DNA of 64,000 nucleotides, taken from positions 10,188,501-10,252,500 of the forward strand of contig NC_087098.1 of NCBI RefSeq assembly GCF_963855985.1, given 5' to 3'. The DNA is from Ostrinia nubilalis. Lineage: Eukaryota > Arthropoda > Insecta > Lepidoptera > Crambidae. A model generated the notes under the pieces. The model had not been told where the DNA came from, searched no databases, and worked only from the letters and a program-made list of their open reading frames with translations. The translations under genes and the position numbers were made by a program. Each line of letters opens with the position of its first letter. Position 1 is the first letter of the stretch. Below are positions 22,825-34,721 of the stretch, one piece after another.

Positions 22825-23469
22825 CAACCGGCCAAGTGCGTGTCGGACTCACGCACAAAGGGTTCCGTACCATTGATTTATGAAATTAAAATTATTATTT
22901 TTTATTTAAGTTATTAGTATGAAAGATTACGCGGTAATAAGCGGTTTACGATTTACGAGGTATTAAAAAAAAACTTACTAGATCTCGTTCAAAACAATTT
23001 TCGTTGGTAGTTTCTACAGTAATGTACATCATATGTTTTTTTTAGATTTTTCATTATCTTATTTTAGAAGTTAGAGGGGGGGAGGGGGGCAACTTTTTTC
23101 CACTTTGGAAGCGTCTGTCACGCAAACTATTCGGTTTAGAAAAAAAGTATTTTAGAAACCTCGATATCATTTTTGAAGACCTATCCATAATAACCACACA
23201 CGTATGTGTTTGATGAAAAAATTTTTTTTGAGTTTCAGTTCTAAGTATGGGGAGCCCCCAATATTTATTATTATTTTTTCATCAAAATCTTAATGCGGTT
23301 TACAGAATACATCTACTTACCAAGTTTCAACAGTATAGCTCTTATAGTTTCGGAAAAAAATGGCTGTGACATACGGACGGACAGGCGGACGGACGGACGG
23401 ACGGACAGACAGACATGACGAATCTATAAGGCTTCCGTTTTTTGCCATTTGGCTACGGAACCCTAAAAA
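22825..23469 (-). mobile_element. Dispersed repeat, inverted copy of the 16.76-kb element
   Basis: Reverse complement of the element at 16761-17406, similar along its full length. It begins AACCGGCCAAGTGCG and ends GGCTACGGAACCCTA. It differs by small indels, including a longer G-rich run near 23.07 kb. With its partner it frames 5.4 kb that contains the long foldback. Confidence 0.75.
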
Positions 23470-25904
23470 CAACTGTTATCACGATTACAACTTTTGAGAT
23501 GATAAGTAGGCCGATTAGCTTTCAAAAATTATACTTTGAAGACTACTTACCAAAAAATGTCCTTTTGGACCACAATACAGTATTTTATTATGAGTCTATA
23601 CATAAATTAACGTTAATTACAAACAAGGAAAACTCCTTTGTCGTTATTAAGTCACCACATGACAAAAAACAAGACTAATAACAGACCCCGTGTTGGTGCG
23701 TGTCGTTTTAATTCCATGGAATCAAAGCACCCCAGTGATTAAACAAAGCTCACATAAATAAATAAATAGCCTCAAACAGAGAGAGTAAATATGCGGGGAT
23801 GAACCCGCATACCGAAGTTTGTTTGCACCCATATTTCCAAAGGATTTAAGTTCAAAATTGCATGACAATATATCTCTATTATTGGGATTGTCAGGGCGCT
23901 CTACGGGTAGTTGCGATCTGTTAAAAAACTCGCTGACACGGATATAAAGTTGCTCTGGAAATGGCTAGTTTATTCATACTTATTTTTTGACAATGTTCAC
24001 CAGAAGATAGGTACTAATAGAATAGAATATTTGCTGTAAATGTACCTACACTTCCAAGTACGTTAAGGCCTCATACATAAGCAGAGACCAATTTGGTACA
24101 AAAATCAATTTGCTCTTATGTTGCTTTGTATTGTTTTATTTCTGATACCAAATAAATCTTTTTTGTTCTTTTTCTTTCTTACACAGTAATTTAATTTACA
24201 GTAGCTTTTTTATTTGGTATCTACATACACCCTCCTTCTGGCTCATTCGGGTAAAAACAGAATGCAAATCGAAACTTAAAACGTAAGGAAACATTCTCTT
24301 TTATCGTAGTTAAAAGTGCCCCCAACCGCCAGACAAAATATAAAAATGTCCGAGTCCGCGAAATGACTATTCTCATACTGCTGTATTGATGGCACGCCTT
24401 GGGTGCCTTCCAGTAACATTACCAATGTCCATTGGCACCGAACGGGCATTGTACTGTCGAGTACAACACTACATTGCGACGTAAAATGTACAACTACCCT
24501 CCAACGGGAAAATGAAGATTTTAATGAGAAAGTGAATTATTAACTGGCAAGAAAGATGTGATGGAAGAGCTGTTAGTTCTTGGCTTGTACCTACGAGAAA
24601 ATGTGTTTAGACGGGAGGTATAGTTTACACAACGATTTTGAAATAAAATTACAATCGGGAGCATCCTATAAGTATAAGTGCAGCAATTATAATTGAAATT
24701 GTGCACCTAAATTGTGAGACTGTTTGTTTTATGGACATACACTAAGCCCGCTGACAGCCTGGCGGCTTGATGTCGGCGGCTTTATTTCAAAAGAATCATG
24801 TCGAAGACTTGTAACTACTTAAATGAATTTTGACAACGGCGAGTTTGGCTGCATTAATTATACCAACACAAGTTATCTGACACGAACTGGCATAAAATTA
24901 CAATGACCTATTTTTCCTTAGTATTTTTTTTTTAGCAAATATGCGTGTGACTGTATCATGGACTTACAACGATGCCGCTAGTGCGGGCTGGAAACTTTTG
25001 ATCCCCTGACATAAATCTCCATCAGAAAATAGGGAGGGACGTAACCGGCTTAGGCTTAACTGTGACTAGTGGCCCGACCTTACTTTAAATATATTGTAAT
25101 AATGATAAAATACACTAGCTAATTTCAACCTCTATTTACTCAGGAGTAAAGAACGTTTTGTCATAACAACCCTATATTTACACACGGCAAATATTATTTC
25201 ATATTTCGCCTCTTTGTTTCCTTGTTAAGTAAATAGGTTTCGTATTATCGGATCTAATAATGTTATTTTGCTACTCAGCTAATCTATAAGCTGGTATGAA
25301 CAAGTATTAGTTCCTTGAAACCCCCGTTTGGACGAATATTTGTTGAGATAATACAAATAATGCTATAATGTTTTCTTATCTAATAAGTAATACGCCGCAA
25401 GATCTAGGTAAACGAAAATTCTGATAGACTTTTTTCTATCTACAACGATTGTTTGCTACAATGAAGTATACAGTTTCGGTCAATCTCCATTAGTTTAATG
25501 ATCTGTAAATAATCATGGTTTTATATGAATATGTCAGTTTCACAAAGCGTGGGGTTGCAATGAGAATGATTCAATTATAATTTAAAGCATAAATGCGGAA
25601 CTGTTTTGCGTGAATCATGTCATATTAACGCGTCCACCAAATGCTGTTTGCGTTTTTCAATTTTTCGTTAGATTATTGTGGACATGAATATGGAAAAATA
25701 TGCAAAAAATTATTTGGAATGAAAAAAAAAACAAAATGAAATAAAAAAGGGGAAGTAGCGATACGATAATAGGTTTCTGTAAAAATGATCGTTTCCCTCT
25801 ATACATTTAGGTGACTGCTAGTCAGGTAATATAAGCTTACTATAATGACCACTATATTAATTTTAAAGGAAAACAAGCTCTACAATTACTATCGTATAAA
25901 GACG
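23470..25904. other. Unique AT-rich DNA
   Basis: No supported gene. The 61-codon minus frame at 24521-24706 and the extension of a plus frame out of the repeat at 23.44 kb look like chance. Confidence 0.4.
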
Positions 25905-26013
25905 CGCGCGCACGCGTGACTTTTGTCACCGTGACAGAGAGTATGTCTCTCCATAGATAAGAATTTATATTTATAAAAGTTTGACACGGTGACAAAACGT
26001 CACGTGTGCGCAT
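25905..26013. mobile_element. Small foldback MITE with TTTTGTCACCGTG arms
   Basis: The left arm at 25905-25936 contains CACGCGTGACTTTTGTCACC. The right arm at 25983-26013 reads GACACGGTGACAAAACGTCA. They are imperfect inverted copies around about 46 bases. Typical of short non-autonomous DNA elements. Confidence 0.65.
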
Positions 26014-29000
26014 ACCTTAACTGTCAAATCGTATTTTTCAGCTCAGTCCTAATTTCTTTTTATCTTATTTTTAGTAATAGTACTACTGGAACTTATCCAC
26101 CCAAATCAATCCCATCATACTTGTCCCTTGTGGTTATTATTGGACTTAATGGCGTCATTTACCGTATTTCGCGTCTCAATGGGGTTCGCCTTGTATTGAG
26201 TAATAGAGTTTTTTTCGTCCCCATTGATAGATATCGAGGCCACAAACATTGGTTACAACTGTCGTAGGAATGTTGCTAGTGATGCCAGTTTGTTGTGGTT
26301 GGTCATAATAGGCCCCCGATTTTTTGCAAAATACTTTTTTTATATAAAATATCTAATACTAAGTAATTATTATAAGGCTAAAACGTTTGTATGGTTATAC
26401 ACGCTAAGTGCTCTCAGGAATTACTAGTCCGATTTGAAATAAAAAGGATAGCCCGTTTATCGAAGAAAGCTATCCACTACGATCAATAGGAAAAATGTCG
26501 CGAAAACGGGAAAAACAATACAAACGGTTTTTCTCATGCGTACGAACGCGCAACAATGTCGGTTAGGAAAGAAGAAATTTGTGATAGACAGATTCGTGAT
26601 AAAATTAATTATCTTTCAATACCTTATAAAAAAGTAAGCCTAGCTCTTATTCTGTAATCAAAACATGCTGATCTGGTAGTTGACGGTTTTTCCATAGCAC
26701 AGCACTAGCCCGTTCTAGCGTAAAATGATTTTTGTGTACCGATGCTTCTATGATTTATCTTTATTATTATGAGAGCTGGTATTCTAAATGTCCCTTTTAG
26801 TCCCGTCATTTGATTTTTACGGCTTTTTAATACGATTTCACTTTTCCAATCGATTAGCTGTGACGTTTTATAGAGCCAAACTTTTTAGCGGTAATATTGA
26901 CCAACTGTTAGTATTTTTAAGTGGGGTACCAAATGTAATCTTCATATTTGCTTGGTTGGTTTTATTTCAGTATATTTTTTCATTCCATTACATTAAATTA
27001 TTTCGGTTTTGAAATTATTATGTTCGTTATTTGCAGAATAAGATACTTTGTTAGATTGGTTTCTGCTTCTGTCTAATTTAGTGGGGTTTTCATCAGTATT
27101 ACAGGTAATGATTGTTACAGACTGTATTGTGTTATGATTTTGTGGCGGCACAAAATCATAGTAAAAGCACTTGTACCTATGTACAAGTAATCAAATGATA
27201 CATACTTATTTACAGCAAAGCGATGCTTTTTTTTGTTGTATGTAAATCATGCACCGTTGAATTCGACAACTAGCGGGTAGTTAAAATTAATATAACATGT
27301 AAATTGGAGTGTAGTATATTAGGTCGTAATTACAAGGGCAACAAAAGATATACTCGACCGCATAATCGCGTACACATCACCACTATATGGGTGCTTGTCA
27401 AAGATTATTCGAACGTGTTTAGGCATAAAAGTAAATTGCGTTTGGAAAAAGAATTCTTTTGACAAGAAAATAGATTAGATTTCATTTATTTATTGCATAG
27501 AAATGGAAAGTGAAGCTCAGAATAACACCCGTATTCACAAACGATGCTTTCAAGTGAAGCAGCAAATCGAACGCACAGCTTAATTTTTCTGTTAATTTCA
27601 GTGTTTGGTTAATTTACTCGGTTTGTGTATCCGCAAAAATTGTTGTCAAGCAAAACAAAGGGGGTTACAATAATTAACAATTCAAGCCGCAAAGAAATTA
27701 CGGTATTTTTGCGCCAGCAGATTTAGGGTTGGCCTGCCAAAATCGCTTTTATTCCCGATTTAGGGCCGAGATAAGCAAAATCGTGAGTAAGGTATGAAGG
27801 GTGGAAGAATCCAAGGCGTGAGCGCGCATAATTTTGCTTACTATGGACGTGTACTTTATAGAACAGCCATTTAATGTTCGTGCATAGAGCTTGATCGTCG
27901 ATGATATTAATTTAACACCATTTTCCTTTACAAAAAGGTAGACTGAATCAACTAGTCACTGACTACACTGACATACATTGTAATAATTCAAAACGCGACT
28001 CTCCGTAGATGTAGTAAAGGGAAGGGGAACGTATGATGTTATTACATAGTTCACGAATTCACGAAATTAAATACCATTATTGATTTCAGAGCTACTAACA
28101 ATATCTATCTAACTCGGTTTTTAGGACTAGAACAAACAAATTCACTTAAAATACTATACTGTGAATAATGTAAATGTTTAAATTCAACCACTCCGAAGAC
28201 TCAATCTGTTCTTGAAATAGAGTCGAGTTTTTGCTTCGTTCTGTAATACGGACCGTAGTCCTTTTCATTGAGCTGGCTGATTCACTCGCTCTATAATACA
28301 GGGTGTCCACAGCTAACTGTTTACGCAGAAACTGCTATTTCGAACCTCTTCAAGCGTCTGTTTGGATAATGCCTTAGCATACGCTTAGTATGGAAATTGT
28401 GGTTGGATAGTGTTACGTCTTTACTTACATTGTTCCAAAAGCTTCACATGGAAAACATTTGGTTTACGTCTTTGAGATGTTTCAGTAACCAATCTTTATC
28501 TGTTTTTAGAAAATATATTTAAAAAAAATATGGTTCTTTATTTTTAGTTTCTAAACCAGCCAAACCTCAGTAAAAATTATTTACTCATTTTTGAAACGCC
28601 TCTTAATTTAATATAAATTATGTTTCAAGCCATTTAAGTTTATTCAGCGACAGTGATATCCTATACTACTAAGTAATAAATTTTTTGAATGAAAAATGAA
28701 ATGAAGCTACATTTGAATACTTATACATATAAAAGTATAGACATCGAAAGGTGTTCTCTCTCCAAAGAATCGCACTGGACAGACAAAAATAAACCTTGCG
28801 TTAAAAAAAACACAATTCAAAATCGATTCGCGGACCTTTATCTAAGCCGCTGCTAAAACCGGCTTATCTGAACTGCGTTTTGAATTTTTATTTTCGAATT
28901 TGCACCAGTAATTTAAGAACTGAAACAGCAAACCAAAGGGTGAAAGAGGGAAAGCTAAGGGTGATTAAAGATAAACAACCGTTCCCAACCAACGTACGGT

Positions 29001-29234
29001 CGGAATCGAGAGTTCGAGTATCCTTATGCCCAAGTGTTTAAGTTCAAATTGGCACGGAAAACACTTGGTACCTATAATTTGCAATTGTATAATTATACTT
29101 AGCGGTGAGTTAAACGGGAGTTTTATGCCTTCCCGAGACATTGACGTGGATTTATGTGGGGTATAATCGTTGGTATTATTGGTCGATCTTGCACCCTTTT
29201 CTGAATGGTTAATTTTGTTTGACTTATGGAATAA
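26014..29234. other. Mostly unique DNA, one repeat remnant
   Basis: No supported gene. At 26.1-26.27 kb the sequence is less AT-rich and crossed by overlapping frames of 92 and 67 codons that show no gene features. A hydrophobic 74-codon frame at 26788-27012 is AT-rich and likely chance. The remnant at 27.52 kb is listed separately. Confidence 0.4.
27524..27580 (+). mobile_element. Repeat with CCCGTATTCACAAACGATGC end, copy 1
   Basis: CACCCGTATTCACAAACGAT, then AAGTGAAGCAGCAAAT and GAACGCA, match a second copy at 63.2 kb on the same strand. I take it as the end of a short non-autonomous element. Confidence 0.6.
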
Positions 29235-30067
29235 TCTACACTAATATTATAAAGAGGAAAACTTTGTTTGTTTGTTTGTTTAGTTGTAATGGATAGGCTC
29301 AAAAACTACTGGACCGATTTTAAAAATTCTTTCACCATTCGAAAGCTACATAACTCACGAGTAACATAGGCTAAATTTTATTTTGGAAAAAAATAGGGTC
29401 CCGTAAAATATTTGGGATTTTCATAAGACTTGGAAAAGCGCCATCTATCGTCATTGGTTAAAATCTTCTTGCGCCTGACAAAAATTTTTGAGGTACGTAA
29501 ATATTCATGAAGGCAAAGCTGTCAAACGCCATCTATCGACATCATTAGTAAATTAGTAACTAAATATTACATGTACAATGAATAGCGCTGTTCGTAAATA
29601 ATATTGAAAATTTAATAAATAAAGATATTTTATGTAACTGAACCATTCACTGTATGTACCTATTTGAATCATTCACTGTGTTTAAACGAGCAAATCAAAG
29701 TGTTAATTAGTGACTTTTTACAAACTTCCTTGCAAATTCTTACTATGTGCCGCCATCTACCGAGATGAATATTAGGGTACGGTTCAGCGGCGGACAAATG
29801 GGATGGGCGCGTGGGCGATTGTAGTTAAATAGGATAAGAATTACCTACTTCGCTTTTATTTTCTGTATGTAATTTGTTAATTTTTTGGTAGGGTCTTTAT
29901 TTTAATTACTTAGGTTGGTAGGTACTTACTTATTTGATTTTAATGATAATTACTATAGGTACTTATAATTTTAGTAGAAAGAAAGGTCATTGAATGACTA
30001 AGTGACTCACTCACTCATCACGAAGTCTCAGAAACTACAAGTCTCAAAAGAGTTCTCAGGGGTTAAT

Positions 30068-30474
30068 GGTCTATTCCACCTGGCTTTGATCACCAAGATG
30101 ATCAAAGTGGACTCCAGTTAAATTATATTTTTAGTGTTCTTTGATCACCATAAATAAATCATACCTCTGAATTGTCACATACATGTCCAATTTGTTTATT
30201 GCGGTTTTTAGAAAATATCAAAAATGTTACAAAACAAAATAATTAGTAGTACAACAATTGGACATGTGACTATTCAGAGGAGGTGTGATTTGTTTGTAGA
30301 TGATCAAAGGACACTAAAATAATAATTTAACTAGAGTCCACTTGGCTCACCCAGGTCATCGTATCCGTGGGTGATCAAAGGCACAGAATAAATTCAAAGG
30401 ACACTAAATTGTCGCTGTAAGTCCACTTTGATCACCTGGCTAATTAAAGCCAGGTGATCAAAGTGGAATACACC
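30068..30474. mobile_element. Foldback MITE rich in TGATCAAAG
   Basis: The ends GGTCTATTCCACC and GGAATACACC are inverted copies. The motif TGATCAAAG or its complement occurs seven times, concentrated near both ends. The right end is itself a perfect 19-bp hairpin (30423-30441 with 30448-30466, loop AATTAA), and the left end forms a smaller one. The centre holds ATTGGACATGTGAC and GTCACATACATGTCCAAT, a further inverted pair. No coding capacity. It sits inside the Helitron. Confidence 0.75.
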
Positions 30475-30675
30475 TCCTTTTAGAACGTAGGTAGTCACTA
30501 AGACGAAATTTTGCAAAATTCAACCCTTATGGGAGTTAAAAAGGGGGTTAGAAGTTTGTATTGCAGTCCTCGGTTTTTAAGGTAAGAGACTTGAAAGTTA
30601 AAGTGTATGCTCACTATGATCTCTAGATATTGTGGAAGTGTACATATACTGTTCGGTTCACTATGGTACTGTGTA

Positions 30676-31453
30676 CACATCGGTTTGCCGACGATATTGT
30701 GGTCATGGCAGAATCGTTGGAAGATCTTGGCACAATGCTCGAAGACCTTAATCGATTTTCCCAACAGGTAGGCCTGAGGATGAACATGGACAAAACGAAG
30801 CTTATGCCGAATGTCCATGTTGCGCCCTACCCAGTTTCAGTTGGGAGCTCAATTCTCGAGATTGTCGATAAGTAGGTATGTCTACCTCGGACAAACGATC
30901 CAGCTAGGTACGTCCAATTCCGAGAAGGAGGTCAATCGTCGAATCCAACTCGGCTGGGCAGCGTTCGGGAAACTACGCAACATCTTTTCGTCCAAAATAC
31001 CTCAATGCCTGAAGACTAGAGTGTATAACCAATGTGTGTTACCAGTGATAACTTATGGCTCGGAAACGTGGCCTCTCACTATAGGCCTTATACAGAAGCT
31101 CAGCTGCACAGCGTGCTATGGAGAGGGCTATGCTTGGTGTTTCTTTGCGAGATCGAATCAGAAATGAGGAGATCCGTAAACGAACCAAAGTCGCTGACAT
31201 AGCCCGACGGATTAGCAAGCTGAAGTGGCAATGGGCAGGGCACATAGTACGCAGAACTGATGGCCGATGGGGCAGAATGGTTCTGGAATGGAGGCCGCGT
31301 ACCGGAAAACGTAGCGTGGGACTTCCACCTACAAGGTGGACCGACGACATCGTAAAGGTAGCAGGGAAGCGCTGGACACAGGCCGCTTCCAATCGATCAA
31401 CATGGAAAGCATTGGGGGAGGCCTATGTTCAGCAGTGGACGTCCTATGGCTGA
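30676..31453 (+). pseudogene. Reverse transcriptase C-terminal part, RTE LINE, broken
   Basis: The fragment begins at the catalytic FADD motif (codons 30684-30695; the block reads HRFADDIVVMAESLEDL) and continues with the thumb-like region GLRMNMDKTKLM. A YVYLG block follows, and then the conserved C-terminus with KWQWAGHIVRR and RWTDDIVKVAGKRW, ending EAYVQQWTSYG and a stop at 31451-31453. The frame breaks near 30873, where a stop and a shift separate EIVDK from YVYLG. It breaks again near 31100, between the LIQKL region and ERAMLGVSLRD. Three different frames are needed. The endonuclease and most of the polymerase are missing upstream. It would have copied LINE RNA at the target site and is now inactive. 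Confidence 0.85.
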
Positions 31454-31454
31454 A

Positions 31455-31472
31455 ATGGTGGTGGTGGTGGTG
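31455..31472 (+). repeat. GGT run at LINE 3' end
   Basis: A simple GGT repeat that closes the LINE, where other copies in this window have GAT. Confidence 0.8.
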
Positions 31473-31697
31473 GTACATATACTGAAACTGAAAATGTATC
31501 ATTAGAAATCAACTACGGGGGCTAAGGAGATAAAAGGAGGGTTGGAAGTTTATATTATGAAAGTCCTATGTGTTTAAAGTAAGAGAGTTGAAATTTTAAA
31601 TGTATGCGCTATAGATGCTAAGAGCGGATTTTACGAAACTCCACCCCTAATGGAGTAAAACGAGGTCCACGCGTACGAAGTCGCGGGCGGCCGCTAG

Positions 31698-33030
31698 TAT
31701 TTTATAAAATAAGAAGGATCATTTAATTTTAAACTTGTTTCTAAATCTAATTATTGAGTTAAAAATATTTGAAAATGATGAAATGTAAATCCTTAACATG
31801 CTACCTACCTATCTACAAAATTATTCGTTACTAATTTTACCAGATGAAGTCGAATACGAATGTTCCTAGGGCTTAAAATAAAGGGGCTTGTTCTTGAATC
31901 AAACGCCAACCAGAAGCAATTATTATGAAATCACACGCCTTAACGGAAAATATCCCACAACCATTGGTATTATCTCAAAATTTTTATAGTTCCCCAGTAA
32001 ATATTTTCGATACAGCACAAAATGTCATTGTTCTAGTATATTAATTTTGTCAGTGTACTCTTTAAATGTCAACAAGGAAGGAAGCAATAACATTTATTGT
32101 TCTGGCTCGATATCAAGTTCTCTAGAAATATGAAGTGATACTGCGATAATATTAACTGGAGAAAATCTTCTATAAAACGAAAAACCTTTTTCGTTTTAAG
32201 CTGAATATAAAACCGAATGAATTTTAAAGTATTTTTTAAATTTTAGCTTAGCTTCTTTGCGAATTAGCCTTTCTCTGAGCTTGATGAAAAGGTTTTATAC
32301 AATATTTTTCATTTTATAATATCGTAGTTTGCTAGATAATATTTTCCTATCTTAACAGCTTCGGAGGAACTCGTAAATTATGCATGTTCTCCCAAGTGGA
32401 TCCATCCCAGAAACCTTGGGGTTTGACCTACTCTTTGGCTAGTTACAAACAAAGGTTTTTTATCGGACCCTAGCAGTTTTTCTTTTTAACATCATTTTTC
32501 ACGACTCACCCTTTCTGAGATCATTACTTTACCAATATCGGTAAAACCTAGATTTTTGGCACAGGATTTATTTTTGGTTATTTTTATAGAAATAGTATGT
32601 TTTGTACGTGTACAATGTATTATTGTATGTGTCTTCTTTTTTCAAAAAGTATTTAAAAAGTCCATAGATAGCAGAATACTTTTTATTGCAAAATCACCCC
32701 TATTCCAAGTTTCCAATTGATGCCCCGTTATCCATAGTATTTATACTGAGATACAGCGTAGTTGTTAAAGCTCTTATATCTCCAAATAAACGTCGCAAAA
32801 ACCATTTCCAAGACACAAGATGAACGAATAGGTAATGCGTCATATCTCATAAACCGCCCAAATAAAGATACGCGGGACAAAAGACAAAAACAAACATTTT
32901 CATAAACATCCTTGTGTTTGTTTCATCAAGCTCCTGTTACTCTAGAGAGTAAGTTCTATGAATATATTTAGGTGTACGAATTGTAACGGGTAGAGAGATT
33001 TCCCAGTCTTTTCCTTGTGGCACTTTTTGG
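31698..33030. other. Unique AT-rich DNA
   Basis: No gene or recognised repeat between the Helitron and the 33-kb MITE. Confidence 0.45.
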
Positions 33031-33327
33031 GAGCTCACAGACGAGCAACAGTATATCGGCGACTGCTTGCGACTTAAGTCGGCGACAGTCAACGACAGAT
33101 ATTCAAATTAGAAGACAGTCGCCGACGCATCGCGGCGCGGATACCGCCCTTGGTTGCCGGCAGTCGCTGATGCATCACGAATTCGCGACTCTCGAATACG
33201 GGCAGTCACTAACGTATCATGTATGTCATGACAACATGACGAAAGGCGCGAGTCGCCTACAGTCGCTGACCATCGCTTACCACTATCGCAAGCAGTTGCC
33301 GATATAATGTTGCTCGTCTGTGAGCTC
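33031..33327 (+). mobile_element. GC-richer foldback MITE with internal CAGTC repeats
   Basis: GAGCTCACAGACGAGCAACA (33031) is mirrored by TGTTGCTCGTCTGTGAGCTC ending at 33327. The similarity extends inward through ATATCGGC and ACTGCTTGCGA, giving arms of about 45-50 bp. CAGTC units followed by GCTGAC/GCCGAC-like bases occur at 33086, 33116, 33161, 33203 and 33260. The spacings (30, 45, 42, 57) are all multiples of three, so the plus frame 33017-33307 stays open for 96 codons with repeated QS(L/P)T-like words. It has no ATG near its start. Confidence 0.7.
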
Positions 33328-34291
33328 TCTTACACGACCCGTCCAAATAATGTTGTGGCTGCATTATTTTTGTAGGGACGAGGATTACTGGGGTTTTCTG
33401 TGTGAGGTTTGTCTTTTGTTCTTGTTAGAGAAGGCTTTTTCAAGTATTAAAGAGATCCTTTAAGCATTTTCGCCTTTAGCTTTGACTCTTGTAGAAAATA
33501 CCTACAAATAACACAGAGAAACTTAGAGGTAAGACCGGTAGGACATTGAAAAATAACAGATTTGAGAAAATTGATTTTCAAACTGCACACATTTAGATAT
33601 ATTTTATGCATTCTATAGCATCTCGTAGTATAATTTTATTATATTTGTAAACAACGCACTCAAAAAACTGTATTCGTTGGTAATATTTTTGAGCAAACTG
33701 ATTTTCCAACTGTACAATGTATTTCATTCATCGTTTGTATCAATTCATATTATGTAACGTAGTCTAACGTTGTTATCATTACGACAGCTTGTAACTCATT
33801 TTGAGTCGTGTCCGGTCAAATTTATATGGTAAAAAATGGTTTTTTGATTGGACCTGCCATAATGGACGAACAGGAGGAACGGACTGATATGGAGCTGCTT
33901 GAGCCCCTCATAACTATTTATTTAATTTTTTTCTCAACTTTCAAATAATTTAACTTATTATTAGAACAATGTTTCTCCCTTTCAGTCGTATTGTTGATTT
34001 TTTTATTTGCGTAAACCAACTTACAAAATGCAATTTCCTTCAGTCAATTAACTCTAATACTAATAACATTGCATGTACCCATCTGATAACGTTATAATTA
34101 TGTATTTATGATTGAATGTAAATTTCAGAGAAATTGGAATTGAGATGTGTATCAAAATAACAGTCAATTAATTTTTGACTTCAATTAGTTTAGCTCTTTA
34201 TATTTATTGATCAGTCTCATGTCATTTAAATGTCTATATGATTTCTACGACCCAAAAAAAAGGAAGAATCAGACAAAACCTCTACACACAA
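33328..34291. other. Unique AT-rich DNA
   Basis: No supported gene. No repeat recognised. Confidence 0.45.
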
Positions 34292-34440
34292 CCAAAAGGT
34301 CACTGACTCACTCAGTCATCACCTAATCTCAAACTACAAATTATTGCTAGGAGTCTCAAATTTTCCATGGGGGTTCCTTTTAGAATGTCGGTTTCAAAAT
34401 TCAACCCCTAAGGGGGTAAAACGGGATTCACGCGTACGAA
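34292..34440 (+). mobile_element. Helitron 3'-side fragment
   Basis: CACTCAGTCATCACCTAATC, GTTCCTTTTAGAATGTCGG, TTCAACCCCTAAGGG and CACGCGTACGAAGTC follow the order found in the Helitron at 29.2-31.7 kb. It stops just before the terminal hairpin and CTAG, so it is truncated. Confidence 0.65.
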
Positions 34441-34721
34441 GTCTTATAAAACTTTACCGTTACCGCCCCATAAAGAGTGGGAGCAGCTCTATACACTATC
34501 CGGCAATCCACCATCGGGTCGCATGTAAGATGTCCCAGTGACGCTTACACATGTTACTGACCCTATTGTTAACGCCATATGGCGGTCGGCCCGGCCCCGT
34601 GCCGGCGAATTAGCCAAATTTCTTCCAAGAAAATTGCTAGCTGTATTAGCAGGGTGAAGACAGGTAAGAAATTCGCGTTAACGAGGTGTGCGATTGTTTT
34701 GAAATGTTTGTATAAATAAAG
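34441..34721. other. GC-richer block between Helitron fragment and foldback
   Basis: The block is clearly less AT-rich, with a perfect palindrome CGCCATATGGCG (34573-34584) and a donor-like GACAG|GTAAGA near 34.67 kb. The 65-codon frame that enters it starts in the Helitron fragment and is unlikely to be a gene. It may be captured or older unique DNA. Confidence 0.3.

Larger units (their letters stand above)
30652..31472 (+). mobile_element. 5'-truncated RTE-type LINE with 12-bp target duplication
   Basis: GTACATATACTG occurs at 30640-30651 and again at 31473-31484, directly flanking the insert. The insert starts within the reverse transcriptase domain and ends in a GGT run after the stop codon, a simple-sequence 3' end as RTE elements have. 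It is inserted in Helitron sequence that continues on both sides, so it came after the Helitron. Confidence 0.85.
29235..31697 (+). mobile_element. Helitron with two internal insertions
   Basis: It begins TCTACACTAATATTATAAAG followed by a TTTG run. It ends in GCGGGCGGCCGC and then CTAG (31694-31697) before a T, fitting the Helitron rules of a 5' TC, a GC-rich 3' hairpin and CTAR. The 5' region includes AAACTACTGGACCGATTT and ACATAGGCTAAATTTTATTT. No Rep/helicase frame is visible, so it is non-autonomous. A foldback MITE (30068-30474) and a truncated RTE LINE (30652-31472) have been added inside. Related fragments are at 10.8, 34.3 and 43.6 kb. Confidence 0.8.

Noticed and set aside
26176..26227. 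TCAATGGGG/CCCCATTGA 9-bp inverted repeat
   Set aside because: Short arms with a 34-base spacer and no further symmetry; expected by chance in a window this size.
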